From the NCBI GenBank assembly GCA_037893245.1, contig JBAIAA010000600.1, forward strand, positions 868,001 to 932,000: 64,000 nt of DNA. Reading direction: 5' to 3'. This DNA comes from Crossaster papposus (lineage: Eukaryota > Echinodermata > Asteroidea > Velatida > Solasteridae). The stretch's first letter is position 1; every line of letters begins with the position of its first letter. The notes under the pieces are model-generated. The model worked only from the letters and a program-made list of their open reading frames with translations, was not told the origin of the DNA and ran no database searches. The position numbers and the translations under genes are program-made. Shown here one piece after another: positions 46,601-56,458 of the stretch.

Positions 46601-49600
46601 ACCGGCAGAATTAGCTGTCTGAGTTTCAGGCCGTCGTCACCAGTGTCACATGACCCGTACGAACCAATGGCTGTTACCCTGGGGGACGATGGGAAATTCA
46701 AGCTGTGGGCTCTTGGGAATGACGGCGACAGTCAGAGTAAGTTCTCCACTTCAGATTTATCATTGTTTGTTTTTTAATAAACAGAAGAAACTCACTGAAG
46801 TGTGACCAGTGAAGTGTGTCTCACTATCATGCCTTTTTATGCCTCGCTGTTTCATTGTCATTAACCACATGTCAGATGGCGTGTATACACACAGTTTTTT
46901 TTTAAAATTCAAAACGGATGACGGATAAACGTGTCACGAGAAAGGCTGGAAATATCTGTCAGCGACCAGCTCGCAGCAGGCTAGGCTGGAAATATTAGGG
47001 TGGGCTACCCACAGTTGCCGGCCTGAACCTGTCTCGGATCGAGGTTCATGAAAAACAAAAAAAATTGAGTTTGATAAAAAAAGTGAACAAAACAAAACTG
47101 TTTTGTGTGCATCGTTCTACAACAAAACCAACTATTTAAAAGCCTGCTTTCTCAGTTGCGTAATTTGAACTCTAAGGAAGTTATCAATTTGTAAACATGT
47201 CATATCTTCAGAACGGGAGGGGCTATGGAGCTCTATAATATATCAAATCATAGCTTACATTGTGGGCTTTCTAATCATGTATATAAATCAATTTCATAAT
47301 GGGACATGATACCTATTTGCGACATGATCTGGGTCTTTTCCAACTGTGTTTTTCACCCTGAATTCCCGTCAGGTAACAACAGAAGTTGGGGCTGTGAGTC
47401 GGTGGGTTTCTTCAGGGAAGAGGTGCCAAGATGCGCCTGCTTCTCAGCAGACGGGTCCCTTCTGGTAGTTGCCTTTGGTCGTGTGCTGACAATATGGGAC
47501 CCAGACGTCAATGTCTTGAAGAAGACACTCTTTCACGGGATGAAGGACCATCCCGTTGAGTAAGTGCTTGTTATGTACACTTTTAAAACTTCAAAGAATT
47601 CCTAATTCTATGAGGAATTTGTGAGTAGATTGTTTACGTTGTGTTATAGTTAAAAAGTTGAATTCCTAAAAAACAGCGTTGTGTTTCCATCTTTTAAATA
47701 TATACTGTATTTGACATTTTATTTTAAGGGGAGTCAGGTTGGCGTAGCGGTTCTTTCATCGCCTTCCACCGCTATGACCCGGGTTCGAACCCCGCCTGGG
47801 CCAATATGTGGATTGGGTTTTCCCAAGGATATTCTTCTGGGGTTTTCCTCCCACCTCTAAAACTGTACCTTCTTATTATTGTATTCTCCCTGGAGGTTTC
47901 TTCAGGCTTGCGAGCTAGAGTGCCTGGAGCGCTTTTGAGAGATTCTTGGTTTCATTACCAGAACAAATTAATTAATAATAATATTTTTTTTTTTTTTTAA
48001 TTTGCAAGGCACGTGGTCTTTGGGCATAATTCATCTGCACATTGTCTGGTTTCGGCCTCATCAAGTGTTCTCAATGTATGGAACGTACTAACTTGCTCTG
48101 GTAAGTTTTCTAAACAACTTTTGTTTGGTGACTTTGCTGTGAATACTGTTTGAAGTTTTACAATCATGGATGAACGATGTTCGTTTTCAACCGGCGTCAG
48201 GCAGTAGTTCTCATGTTGTTCTTGGTTTTTTCGCGATCGCCGTTCGGTATCGATATCTGCAAATGGTGTATCCTGTGTTTCCTACTATTAAAACTCAAAA
48301 CCAGCAGCCGATTTCACGAAACCTTACGCAATGGCGTAAGCCCTCTTTCGCCACAAAATATTGCATAGCTGCGCCACTTTAGTTTGCTGCGCAATATTTC
48401 GCTTACGACGGTTTCACAAAAGTTTGACAGTGCGTAAGGCCGCGGCTTACGCAACGAATTATGGCGTAGCTTGCGCAGTCAATTTAGGTGGCGTAAGAAA
48501 TGGCGTAGCGACTGAAAATGACCTATTTTACCAGCAAATCGTAATTGACGTGGAGCCCGTCATTGCTCAACGTATTAAGCTTGATGAAAGACACTCACAG
48601 TTTCATGATTGAAGTAAAGAAATCACTATTTTACCCGTGACAGAATTATTAATGTTGCCACACGATTTCGTGGGAAAGTCGGACAAAACTATTTTCAAAA
48701 TGATAGGCGAAGGTGATACAACGACCATTTCGTGAAAGAACACAAATATACGCAAACAGTCGTCGTGAACGCTGCTTAAAACCTTGCGCAGCTACGCCAA
48801 GTTTCGTGAAATGCTCCGTAAGGAAATGGCGCAGCTACGCAACATTTTTGTTGCGTAAGCCTTGCGCCTCTTTTGAAAATGGCGCAAGCTACGCACTTTT
48901 CGTGAAATCGGCTGCAGGCCAGCTAATGTTGTGGACTGTTCTGTTCTGTTTCATGCAGTAATGTGGCGGGTCAACATGAATGTCAGCGTCATGGCTGCTG
49001 ACACCCAATCTGAGTTGGTCGCTGTTTTCGACAGGTCAGGAAATTGTAAGTACAGTTTGAAATTTCTTTGCTACTACATTTGTGACCGGCTCTACAAAAA
49101 AATGAAATTGAGTTATATACATGGTAAGAAAGCCCACAACGTAAGCTTTCATTTAGTATATAATAGAGATCCATAAGCCCCTCCCAATTTGGAGACACGA
49201 CATGTGTTTACATGTGTGACCCGCTCCATCGTAATCAGGAATAAGTCTCTGGGGCCGTTTTACGCAATTGGCCATTGAAGTGAACGCATGGGTGAAAATC
49301 GTGACCAAGTCGTTTTTCTGAACATTGCATTTTTAGGAATTGTATTTATCACAGATTATTGTCATTAATGTATTGTATGTAAAAACGATCAATAAAGATG
49401 AAAATGAAGAGGATTTGTGTGCGCTGTCCGTATGATTTTGGTCAATTTTGTTTATTTCAAAGCTGTTTTTCGCGAAATGTGGATTCGGCAAATAAATATA
49501 CACCTGTCATCTTCATCAGACCATAACTCATTAATCTAAACAGATACACACTTGTGATGGGTATCATTAGAAAGCTTATGAAATTCCCTTTCTCATCATG

Positions 49601-52600
49601 TGCATATCTCAAAAAGTCATTTCGAGACTTATTCCTGATTTCGATGGAGCGGGTCACATATTGATTACTTTTTCGGAGTTCAAATTACAAAACTGAGAAA
49701 ACTGGCTTTGAAATAGCCGGCTCTGTTGTACTACAACAGAACGATGCACACAAAATGGTCGGTTTTTTTCAACTTTATTCATCAAAATCTAAATTTCTTT
49801 GAAAGAAACTTGAAACATTAGGTATTAAAGATTTCATTCATGACAACAAATAAAAAACACATTTTGATGAAATGTTTACCCTCTCAACGTTGAGCGGGCC
49901 ATTACATGATATTGCATAGCGCGACTTAAGACACCTTTTTGTAGAGCCGGTCACATTTATCATAGTTTGCGTAGATCTCTAAATTAAAATAAAATACAGG
50001 CTTAGGATAGCTCCTTGTACATGATGTAAGCAACATCTCTTTTGTGACTCGGTAAGGTCCTGGGAAAAAAACCCGGTTTGCCAAACTTGATGATTTGAGC
50101 CATTCGTTCTTTCCCGAACCACACTGTCAAACCAAATTCATTGTTTGTTTTAGGTTACGTTTTTGGAAAAACTTCTACATGCTTCTAATGAATTTTGATA
50201 AAACTTGAATGCAGTGTGACCCTTGGGTTGGAAGACACAATTCTTCATTATATTACAGGGGTCAAAGGTCAATCTGTGCTAAAGTATACATGACTAAAGT
50301 ATATATGTGACCATATGTGTATTAAGTCGCACTGTGCACTATCATGTAATGACCCGCTCAATGTTAAGAGGGTAAACATTTCTTCAAAATGTGATTTTTA
50401 TTTTATTTCATGAATGACATCTTCGATACCTACAGTTTCAGGTTTCATTCAAAGAAATGTTGATTTTGATGAATAAAGTGTGCGCATCGTTTTGTTGTAG
50501 AACAACAGAACCAGCTATTTCAAAGCCTGTTTTCTCAGTTGTGTAATTTGAACTCAAGGAAATAATCAATATGTAAACATATCATATCTCCAAAATTAGA
50601 AGGGCTATAGAGCTCTATTATATACCAAATGAAAGCTTACGTTGTGGGATTTTCAACCATGTATATAACTCAATTTCTTATTTTTGCGACATAGTACACT
50701 TTTTTGTAGAGCCAGTCACAATTAATGACCGAATCTGCTAGCATATTATCGACGCTCATCCAAACGAGCGGATATTTCATAGTCTAGTTCAACTCCTGAG
50801 ACAGTCAAAATCTTGGTTTAACATTGACATTCCTTTTTGTCTCACCTTCCATAAACAGTGTTCGTATTCCAACCGCTGGACCCCAAGCTTGTTTACTCGA
50901 AGCAGAATCTCCCCACACCAGACATCATCAGCGCGGCGTTCGTCCCCAAGACGAGAGAAGACATTTCTGCGACTCAGAGATCCAATCTCTTGCCGTGGGA
51001 GACGCAATCCCATCTTTACTTCGTCACAAATTCTCTGAAGCTGGTGACTGTGTCTAGCCAAGTTGATCACTGGGGAGGAAACGCTGCTGTAAGTGTTTTA
51101 ACCCTGGAGCGTTAGTCAGTTCGCGCCGGAGGACGTATATACACGCAAAGTTTTCCCCAGATCCCAAACAGATGACGCATAAACACGTCACGAGCAAGGC
51201 CGGAAATGTCTGTCAGCAGCAAGCAAGGCCGAAATTGACGATGTGGGTGTGCTTCCCGGTACCATCGGCCTGAACCCGCCCCGGATCATCGTGTTTCGTT
51301 AAAAATATTCCAGCGCCTCGACTCGGTGACATTAAAATAACCCCGGCACGAACTGGTTAAGGGAATAAATATGTGGTTAATGCCTATTTAGTGCCTATTT
51401 ATTTCCTTTCATAAATATCTTTCAGGTAAAAGTTTTTAAACTATTTTGTTAAACAATTATATGTGACCTGTCACCACAAAATGAGAGTAAAGTCGCATAA
51501 TGTGATTTGGAGATATGGCCATCCAAAGTCAAAATATGAAGGGGTGGTCAATTTTAGGATTTTGCGTAATTTGAAAAGCCAAAGTCCTCCTCTACATATT
51601 CCTATATTTTGGGTGAGATCAGATGATCGAAAACCCCTCAAATTACGCGATTTTGCGTGGTCTAATTAACACGGTAATTAAATATACAAATCAGGTCCTC
51701 GTAAGTATCCTACGTTTATGCGCCATCCGTTTTGAATTTTGGGAAAACTTTGCGTTTATATACGTCATCTGGTGCGAACTGGTAAAGGACTATAAAAAAA
51801 AGGAATCGTTTGGAGTATTGCGCAGGCCTTGTGAGGTTTCAACCCAAAAAAAACGGTAAAGCGACCAGATTTCACCGGCGTTTAAATTTCATCTGACACT
51901 TGAAGAGTGTTTAAAACCAGCCAGCCAATCGTTATCATCCGTTTTGAAACCGGCCCTGTAGCAGTCTCTCGACCAATAGGAATGGGTAAACTGTCGTAGG
52001 TATTTATGAATATTGTTTCAGTTTGAAGTAGTAATTGGGGAGAGGGGGGGTTTAATTGTTTGCTTAATTACTTTGAGAGCCCAATTAGATTGTAAAAAAT
52101 ATGTGTACCTTGTCTATCAATGAATGCGTCCCTGTATTTAGGACTTGGAGGAGAGGTTACCCCCAACACCATTCGCCATGCTGTTGAACAACCAGCAGCG
52201 CAAAGGGGAAAAGGAGGAAGGAGTCGGGATGCAAGACCTGCCTGCCTCGGCTAACATGAGAAAAGTGAGTAGTCTGTACTGGAGCTGTTTTCGAAATTGA
52301 TGGGCTATGGCTAGCAATCGCACTTATTGCTATGGAAGCGAATATCTTTAATAGTGGCATGTTATGACCGAGCGGTTAAGAGCCTGCGGACTAAAGCTCT
52401 GGTGTTTCTGATCAGCAGAGTGTGGGTTCGAGTCCTGGTCTTGACACATGTGTCCTTAAGCAAGGCACTTAACCACTATTGCTTCGTCCTTCGGATTGAA
52501 TGTAAAGTCGTAGGTCTCGTGTGTTGTGTAATTCACGTAAAAGAACCCAGTAAACACTTATCGCTAAAAGGAGGGGTTTGCCTCGGTGTTCCTGGCAGTG

Positions 52601-53397
52601 GCTGCAAAGTGCGCCGCAGCAACTTGTAAAAAAACTCTTACAAAGGTGCTACGTAATAGGTCTCATATTCTCATAAACTTCATTAACCTGTCTTTGACAA
52701 ATCACAGAGCGCCTTGAGTACGAGTCTTGGTAGATACTTGCGCTATATAAGAACTGCCTATTATTGTTATTATTAATTATGATCTGTGATATTTTTTTTT
52801 CTGCTTCCAGATGCTGCAAACACCGGCCCATGTTTTACCACCTGTTAAGTCTCTGTGTACCACCTTCCTCCAAGAGCTGCTAGACCCAAGCGCCAAACCC
52901 CTTAAAAGGTACAAGGTCCTGTGCTGGATGTCCATCAGATGGAGTACACTAGCCTACAAATGCAGGAATCAAAGAACCTAATGAGATGCATTTGCCTTTT
53001 GTGCTCCTATGATAGACCTTGAAAGAAAGGTTCTTCTTCCACTTTTTACTCCAGAGATTGCCATTAGATTGATCGACTCATCGTTTCGGACTCGTCTTTT
53101 TCTTTTCAATCTGTTTGCTTTAGGAGAGAAGAAGTAGACACAGATGAGTCAGATGTAGAAAGCGACCAGGAATCCGACTCGGAAGAGTCCGACATGGAAA
53201 CGGAGATGGCTGATGGAGGCGAGACAAACCAATCAAAAGGCACCGACAAGAGTACGGACCAATCACGGCATCGGGACCTATCATCAGGTGATCGGAATGC
53301 AAATGAAGCATTAAGCGAGGCAGATTATCGGCGACTTGAGAAAGTGTCGCGCTCCGGGCTGAAATGGATGCGCAAGGTCTTTAAGGAAACGTACTAA
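37690..53397 (+). CDS. WDR75: WDR75 (Utp17 homologue), nucleolar WD-repeat protein, 17 exons
   Basis: A component of the UTP-A subcomplex of the small-subunit processome, needed in the nucleolus for pre-rRNA transcription and 18S processing (family knowledge). Exons: 37690-37775, 39976-40105, 40307-40372, 40646-40736, 41311-41512, 41896-42074, 43624-43779, 44440-44633, 45730-45917, 46567-46736, 47373-47559, 48009-48100, 48959-49045, 50859-51088, 52142-52264, 52811-52908, 53124-53397. Phases agree at every border. The sum is 2553 nt (850 residues; human is about 830). Collinear landmarks: DGTINQWDYMDSVLLK, LTCVACHPVDYCIAVGDEKG, FLPRQGAPISHVTCSPN, LDITGENYISPADLQQPL, CACFSADGSLLVVAFGRVLT, then VFVFQPLDPKLVY, TPAHVLPPVKSLCTTF and an acidic tail (ESDQESDSEESDMETEM) ending basic. 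Two WD-repeat propellers are expected. The start ATG has a good context (CAAGATGG). Introns are full of MITEs and SINEs; none breaks the frame. Confidence 0.95.
38131..39735. mobile_element. foldback transposon with minisatellite arms (TU/FB-like), WDR75 intron 1
   Basis: At 38139-38291 a ~16-bp unit (ACTCGCCCCCTGACCG) repeats about nine times. At 39539-39728 its reverse complement repeats about eleven times. The outermost parts match as inverted termini (AGGTCAACTCGCCCCCTGAC and its complement). GTTACTAG flanks the element on both sides (38123-38130 and 39736-39743), fitting an 8-bp target-site duplication. The middle (38292-39538, about 1.25 kb) shows no recognised transposase. Tandem-repeat arms around a variable middle are known from sea urchin TU and Drosophila FB foldback elements. 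Long minus- and plus-strand frames of GGESVRGRVGQG type are repeat artefacts. Confidence 0.85.
40410..40500 (-). mobile_element. SINE 3' tail remnant, minus strand
   Basis: Read in reverse it gives TTGTAAAGCGCAACAAG, an A/T run and GCGCTATATAAATT, followed by a (TTATAA)-rich tail. It is the inverted counterpart of the tail at 22828-22910. It lies in WDR75 intron 3. Confidence 0.6.
40803..41008. mobile_element. partial MITE family B copy (WDR75 intron 4)
   Basis: It shares AACTTTGGACAGGTAACTTA, AACATTTACTATAAAATACA and CCAAATCTACCCATTCCTGA with the full copies. Both ends are missing. Confidence 0.65.
42448..42780. mobile_element. MITE family D relative (WDR75 intron 6)
   Basis: It begins ATGTGACCCGCTCCACAAAA and contains AACAGGCTTTGAAATAG, GTTGTAGTACAACAGAAC and TTTATTCATCAAAATCAACA, words repeated at 47085-47330, 49670-49900 and 50400-50560. 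The right terminus is not seen. Confidence 0.65.
42865..43605. mobile_element. older repeat interrupted by a nested MITE (WDR75 intron 6)
   Basis: The flanks (42865-42946 and 43557-43605) correspond to one continuous repeat whose uninterrupted copy is at 45546-45660: CTACTATAAAATACTACTTG, CTGCATACTGCAGTTTACTC and GGGTGATGTTAGGGTTAA against the equivalent words there. The interruption is the separate element at 42947-43556. Confidence 0.75.
42947..43556. mobile_element. 610-bp MITE, mariner-like TA insertion
   Basis: The terminal inverted repeats ACGTCCGTCGAT are perfect over 12 bp (42947-42958 and 43545-43556). TA lies directly outside both ends, as in Tc1/mariner target duplications, and the repeat it splits has an uninterrupted relative at 45546-45660. 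The interior is AT-rich with ATCGATAT words and no coding frame. Confidence 0.75.
43807..44050. mobile_element. MITE family C copy (WDR75 intron 7)
   Basis: It runs from TTAACCAGTTCGAGCCGGGA to CCGGCGCGAACTGGTTAA, about 244 bp, in nearly the same form and orientation as 36917-37156. It starts 27 bp after exon 7. Confidence 0.88.
44054..44365 (+). mobile_element. tRNA-headed SINE (family S3), uninterrupted copy
   Basis: It opens TAACCGGTGTAGCGGTTCGC and contains an A-box-like TAGCATAGTTGGTAGAGAGG, a B-box-like GGTTCGAATCC, and the downstream words GTTATTTTAACCAT and AAAAGTGCCTCGAAAAATG-like sequence shared with the copy at 56006-56458. It follows MITE C directly. Non-coding. Confidence 0.7.
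44892..45240. mobile_element. MITE family B copy (WDR75 intron 8)
   Basis: It has TTATTAAGAAATATCTTACT, AGGCATCCAGCAAAAAGATT and ACAGGTCAGTTAAATGATAT, and the right end AATGGTGTATCCTACCTTT. The left terminus is lost. It contains an A-rich insertion near 45165-45185. Confidence 0.8.
45345..45660. mobile_element. two adjoining repeats (WDR75 intron 8)
   Basis: 45345-45560 is the relative of 24940-25112 (TTTTACATAAATCAGAGGCG, AAACAGAGGGCACATGGTCT). 45546-45660 is the uninterrupted copy of the repeat split at 42865-43605 (TACTACAAAATACTACACAA, ATTTGTAGTATTAGGTGATG). They overlap slightly at CTATACTAC. No coding. Confidence 0.65.
45933..46150 (+). mobile_element. SINE family S1 copy, plus strand (WDR75 intron 9)
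   Basis: A tRNA-like head with GTGGTCTGTAGGTAAAG and B box GGTTCGAGTCC, then GGCCTGGGACTACGGTGCGT, TGAGCAAGGCACTTTGTCAC and CATCGAGCTGTATACTCCC. It matches the minus-strand copy at 25340-25575. It begins just after exon 9. Confidence 0.78.
46166..46310. mobile_element. partial MITE family C copy (WDR75 intron 9)
   Basis: TTAACCAGTTCATGACGTAT, then the inner words CAAAACGGATGACGCATAAA and two AGCAAGG-CGGAAATG units. It stops at GGTGTACTTCCC. The right end is missing. Confidence 0.7.
46371..46442 (-). mobile_element. tRNA-like sequence, probably a SINE head or tRNA pseudogene
   Basis: On the minus strand it opens GGCAAGATAGTTCAGTTGGT (acceptor strand plus A box) and ends GGTTCGAGTCCCGCCTTGCC (B box plus acceptor strand). 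GGCAAG pairs with CTTGCC. The middle does not fold into a convincing anticodon arm, so I do not call a functional tRNA. It lies in WDR75 intron 9. Confidence 0.6.
47085..47330. mobile_element. partial MITE family D relative, inverted (WDR75 intron 10)
   Basis: It contains GTGTGCATCGTTCTACAACA, AAAGCCTGCTTTCTCAGTTG, GGAGGGGCTATGGAGCTCTA and CATGTATATAAATCAATTTC, the complement of the words at 42448-42780. It ends just before exon 11. Confidence 0.65.
47728..47995 (+). mobile_element. tRNA-headed SINE (family S4, WDR75 intron 11)
   Basis: GGTTGGCGTAGCGGTTCTTT (A-box-like), GACCCGGGTTCGAACCCCGC (B box), then a unique body with GGATATTCTTCTGGGGTTTT and a tail ending (AAT)n plus a T-run at 47988-48000. 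It is nearly complete and ends 8 bp before the exon 12 acceptor, so its T-run now serves as the pyrimidine tract. Confidence 0.75.
48130..48285. mobile_element. partial MITE family B copy (WDR75 intron 12)
   Basis: TTACAATCATGGATGAACGA and TTTTCAACCGGCGTCAGGCA, then GATATCTGCAAATGGTGTATCC. It matches the right half of 57072-57403, with internal deletions. Confidence 0.65.
48300..48915. repeat. inverted repeat element with GCGTAAG words (WDR75 intron 12)
   Basis: GCAGCCGATTTCACGAAACC at 48303 is mirrored by TTTTCGTGAAATCGGCTGCA near 48896-48916. GGCGTAAGC / GCTACGCC and GCGCAATATTTCGCTTACG-type words recur in both orientations between them. It is a foldback of about 615 bp, with no recognisable protein. 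It lies just upstream of exon 13. Confidence 0.75.
49078..50722. mobile_element. cluster of MITE family D copies (WDR75 intron 13)
   Basis: GTGACCGGCTCTACAAAAAA (49081), ATGTGTGACCCGCTCCATCG (about 49210), GAGCGGGTCACATATTGATT (about 49647), TTTTTGTAGAGCCGGTCACA (about 49938) and TTTTTTGTAGAGCCAGTCACA (about 50700) mark ends in alternating orientation. One unit (about 49213-49657, GTCGTTTTTCTGAACATTGC inside) looks inserted within another. At least three copies are nested or abutted. No coding. Confidence 0.7.
51114..51360. mobile_element. MITE family C copy (WDR75 intron 14)
   Basis: GTCAGTTCGCGCCGGAGGAC to GGCACGAACTGGTTAA, with inner ACGTATATACACGCAAAG and AGCAAGGCCGGAAATGTCTG. It begins 25 bp after exon 14. 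A further end-fragment (ATACGTCATCTGGTGCGAAC) lies at about 51757-51782. Confidence 0.85.
52358..52790 (+). mobile_element. nearly full-length SINE with tRNA-like head (WDR75 intron 15)
   Basis: The head has GACCGAGCGGTTAAGAGCCT (A box) and GTGTGGGTTCGAGTCCTGGT (B box), a type II tRNA-like layout (Leu/Ser-like). The body contains GCAAGGCACTTAACCACTAT and CAGTGGCTGCAAAGTGCGC. The 3' end, GAGCGCCTTGAGTACGAG then GCGCTATATAAGAACTGCC plus (TTATTA)n, is shared with tails at 22828 and 40410. It is about 430 bp and ends 20 bp before exon 16. Confidence 0.8.
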
Positions 53398-53559
53398 GAT
53401 TTTTGTACCGGAGACATTTTTTTTAAAGTTTGAAGTCGTAAGTAAAAACAATGTAAAGTCGGTTGCGAGCCCATGTGGCTCATCAAGTCGCCCTTTATCT
53501 CGGGTTTTCTTGGAATGAAACGACTAAGAATGTTTCTATTTCCCCCTGGATGGAATCCC

Positions 53560-53725
53560 AATACATGTACATATACTCTCCAGCAAATGCAAATACCTAT
53601 TTATATACTCCTGGGTAGAGAGGGAGAGATTGGGGTTAAGTGCCCTGCCTAAGGACACAACACATGACCAGCAGCTGGATTTGAACTTCAGACCCTTCGA
53701 CCATTCGTCACAAATGCCTCCCCCA
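53560..53725 (-). mobile_element. SINE family S2 copy, minus strand
   Basis: Read in reverse: TTCAAATCCAGCTGCTGGTC, GTGTCCTTAGGCAGGGCACT and TCTCTACCCAGGAGTATAT, collinear with 33740-33910. It lies about 160 bp after the WDR75 stop and is probably in its 3' UTR. Confidence 0.6.
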
Positions 53726-53924
53726 ATTCTGAAGGGTTTGAAAATGGAAAGACTGCTTTTTACTCCAGTGATTTTTGTAAAGAATTTGTTAGTTCTGGGC
53801 TATGCTGTTGAACTTATACACAGGTATTAGCCCGAATTGCTGGATTTTAAATTCGAAAATTTACAAGGTTCCCCGAAAAAAAAAAAAGAAGACCAGTTTC
53901 TATTACAATGCCTGGTGTATTAAT

Positions 53925-54120
53925 AATACCCATTCATCAACAACAAAAATCTCATAATAGACTAACCACAGTAAATTCTTTTGAGAATTAAAAAAAACCA
54001 AAAAAAACGAAGGACATTGAAGTGTATTTGTGTTTTAATGATACCCATTCATCAACAACAAAAATCTTCTAAATAGCCTAACCACAGTGAATTCCTTTGA
54101 GAAAAAAAATAAAATAAAGA
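53925..54120 (+). repeat. tandem duplication of about 110 bp
   Basis: The words ATACCCATTCATCAACAACA, CTAACCACAGT(A/G)AATTC and a following A-rich stretch occur at 53928-54010 and again at 54040-54120 in the same order, with a few differences. Non-coding. Confidence 0.75.
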
Positions 54121-54309
54121 AAAAAAAAACCTGAAGGACATGAAAGTGTATTTGTACATCAGATAAACTTTATTGAATATAGAAAAAAAGGCCGAGGTAA
54201 ATACATCGTATTTCGTTTCGATTTTACAATTCAATTTGGCAAAAACGGGATAACAATTCAAACTACGGTGCATTTGTATTATATTTAAAATTGTGTCTAG
54301 TCTTTTGTT

Positions 54310-54700
54310 AAAGGGATCGTATACGTTTGGTAATTACTCCAAAAATGAATGGCAATAAAAACTTACTTGGTAAGAAGTACAGCAGCTTTAGATAGTATAA
54401 TGCATTTTTAGAAACTTTTCACTTCGAAGTACTGCGGTTATGGAAAAAGATATCACTTTTTATCCCCAAAAATTTGAATCTGAGAAGCGTTACTGCAGTG
54501 ACGTTTCTCAGATTGTGTATTCCAATGCAGATTATTCTTCCTGCGTGGACATAACCGCTCCAGATTTTCGGCAATATCTCAAAATCGCTACCACCTTTTG
54601 AAATGAAATTTGTATAGGTTAGTTTTATGGTGTATATCTATAACTATATAGGATTGAAACAAACAGTGGGTTCCAATTACCAAACGTATACGATCCCTTT
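54310..54700. mobile_element. 391-bp MITE with AAAGGGATCGTATACGTTTG termini
   Basis: AAAGGGATCGTATACGTTTG then GTAATTAC at the left is matched over about 28 bp by the complement ending CGTATACGATCCCTTT at the right. TTA/TAA lies outside both ends, suggesting a short AT-rich target duplication. A single well-preserved copy in this window, with no frame. Confidence 0.88.
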
Positions 54701-55129
54701 AATCTTTGTGAAGCAAACAAAATTTTAATTGGCTCGTATTTTTCAATAAGAATCAGGACAAATCGTTCATCGACTTCCTGTTTTTGAATCTCCAGATGAT
54801 AGGCCTTTTATTTTTTTAAAACAAATTATCAGGCAGTCAGATAAAATTGAAGTTTATTTGTAAATGATAATCGTACACCTCAAATTTCCCCTCGAGCGGT
54901 CTTCGCTATAATTTTATGGCTTAGTGTATTTACATTAGTACTAGCGCGCTTCATTTAAATACCTGTAAAGAATTATTTAGGGGGAAAAGCCTTGAAGCTA
55001 AAGCTCTGGTGCAAAATATCCCACGGCAAAATCCAATTAAAAAAATGTATTTTAATTTAGAAGACAAACAATACTTGCAATGGACGAGTCAGTTAACAAA
55101 CTGGCGCCAACATGAGTCTGCGACTAATT

Positions 55130-55492
55130 AAAGGTAGGATACACCATTTGCAGACATCAACAATATTTACTACCGAATTATTAGAAAATATCTTGCTCAT
55201 TTGAAAGTAAATGTTGATTCTAGGCATCCAGCAAAATGATTGCGGTAGATATCCTGTAATTATTCCGAAAAATATAATTGTATAATGAAAAATTCGCGAT
55301 CGCCAAAAACAAAGATAACATAAGAATAACTGCTCGACGCCGGTTCCTAAAAAAACCGCTGTTTTTCGTGCTTTTCTCGGCATGTACAACTTTGGACAGG
55401 TCAGTTAAACGATATTTACTATAAAGTACAACCCCCCAAATCCACCCATGCATGATAATTCAAGGCAATTACCAATGGTGTATCCTACCTTT
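55130..55492. mobile_element. MITE family B copy, full length
   Basis: AAAGGTAGGATACACCATTT at the left and AATGGTGTATCCTACCTTT at the right. It contains GATTGCGGTAGATATCCTGT and CTGCTCGACGCCGGTTC. About 363 bp and non-coding; the open frame on the minus strand follows the repeat and is not a gene. Confidence 0.88.
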
Positions 55493-56005
55493 GATAAATA
55501 CTCGCCCAAATAGGCAATATTCTCCGTCGTTTCTTAGAAAAGGGTTTGACCAAATATTTTCAGGAAGATCAAAACACATCATGCATTGCGAGATGCTAAT
55601 TTTTGTTTTCTTTTTCCAAAGTGGGGTGTAGAAGAAGATTTTAAAAACGTGAAATCTGGGCCAAATACTTCGTGGTTTTCTATACATAATATAAACTTTA
55701 AGACAATATATTGCATTTATTCAATTGACGGCAAAGCATTACAATAATCATATATATGTATACGTGTTATACAAATAGTAATACAGGTGTAGTATAATCA
55801 TACAAATCGTTCAACTGTACAGTTGTTGCTAACTACAGAGGTAAGTATTATTACAGCTTACGTGGTCACTAAAGGGGCCTGCCTATGTACCACAACTCGC
55901 CGACTATACAGCAAAGCACCACTTGTTTTTATATTCCCAAATATTCCCGGATATATACATTGATATAGTTCTGTAAGTTTACACGTTTCAACAGAGAAGA
56001 CACTT

Positions 56006-56458
56006 TAACCGGTGTAGCGGTTCGCGATATTTATTGTTCACGAGCGAGCTGGGTGATGCGTGAATGTATATGGATGTATTATAATGAGAAAGAGCAATGG
56101 CAACTCGTATACATTAAGGAACTACATGTATAAGAATTATAAAGAACGGCTTCCTTAACCAACTCGCCAATAGCATAGTTGCACTATGAAGCCCGACTAC
56201 GTGAAAACCTTTTATTGGAACAACAAACGTGAAAAGTAAACAATAGACTTATCTTTCACGTATTAAAAAAACGTGATATTAAATAGATGGAATAGAATTG
56301 GTAGAGATAGGAGCTATGGATCGAAAGGTCTGTGGTTCGAATCCGACTATCGTTAACGTTTGTCTTTTTCATCGACAATTTTTCCTATGGGTTATTTTAA
56401 CCATGGAACAAGGGGAAAAATGGGTTAGGTAGAAAAGTGCCTTGAAAAATACAACAAG
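56006..56458 (+). mobile_element. SINE family S3 copy carrying a 119-bp insertion
   Basis: It is collinear with 44054-44365 except that between AATAGCATAGTT (ending 56180) and GGTAGAGATAGGAGCTATGG (from 56300) a 119-bp stretch is inserted, splitting the tRNA-like head between A and B boxes. The insert contains TTTTATTGGAACAACAAACG and TTATCTTTCACGTATT with ACGTGAAA/TTTCACGT mirrored, so it may itself be a tiny foldback. Confidence 0.75.
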
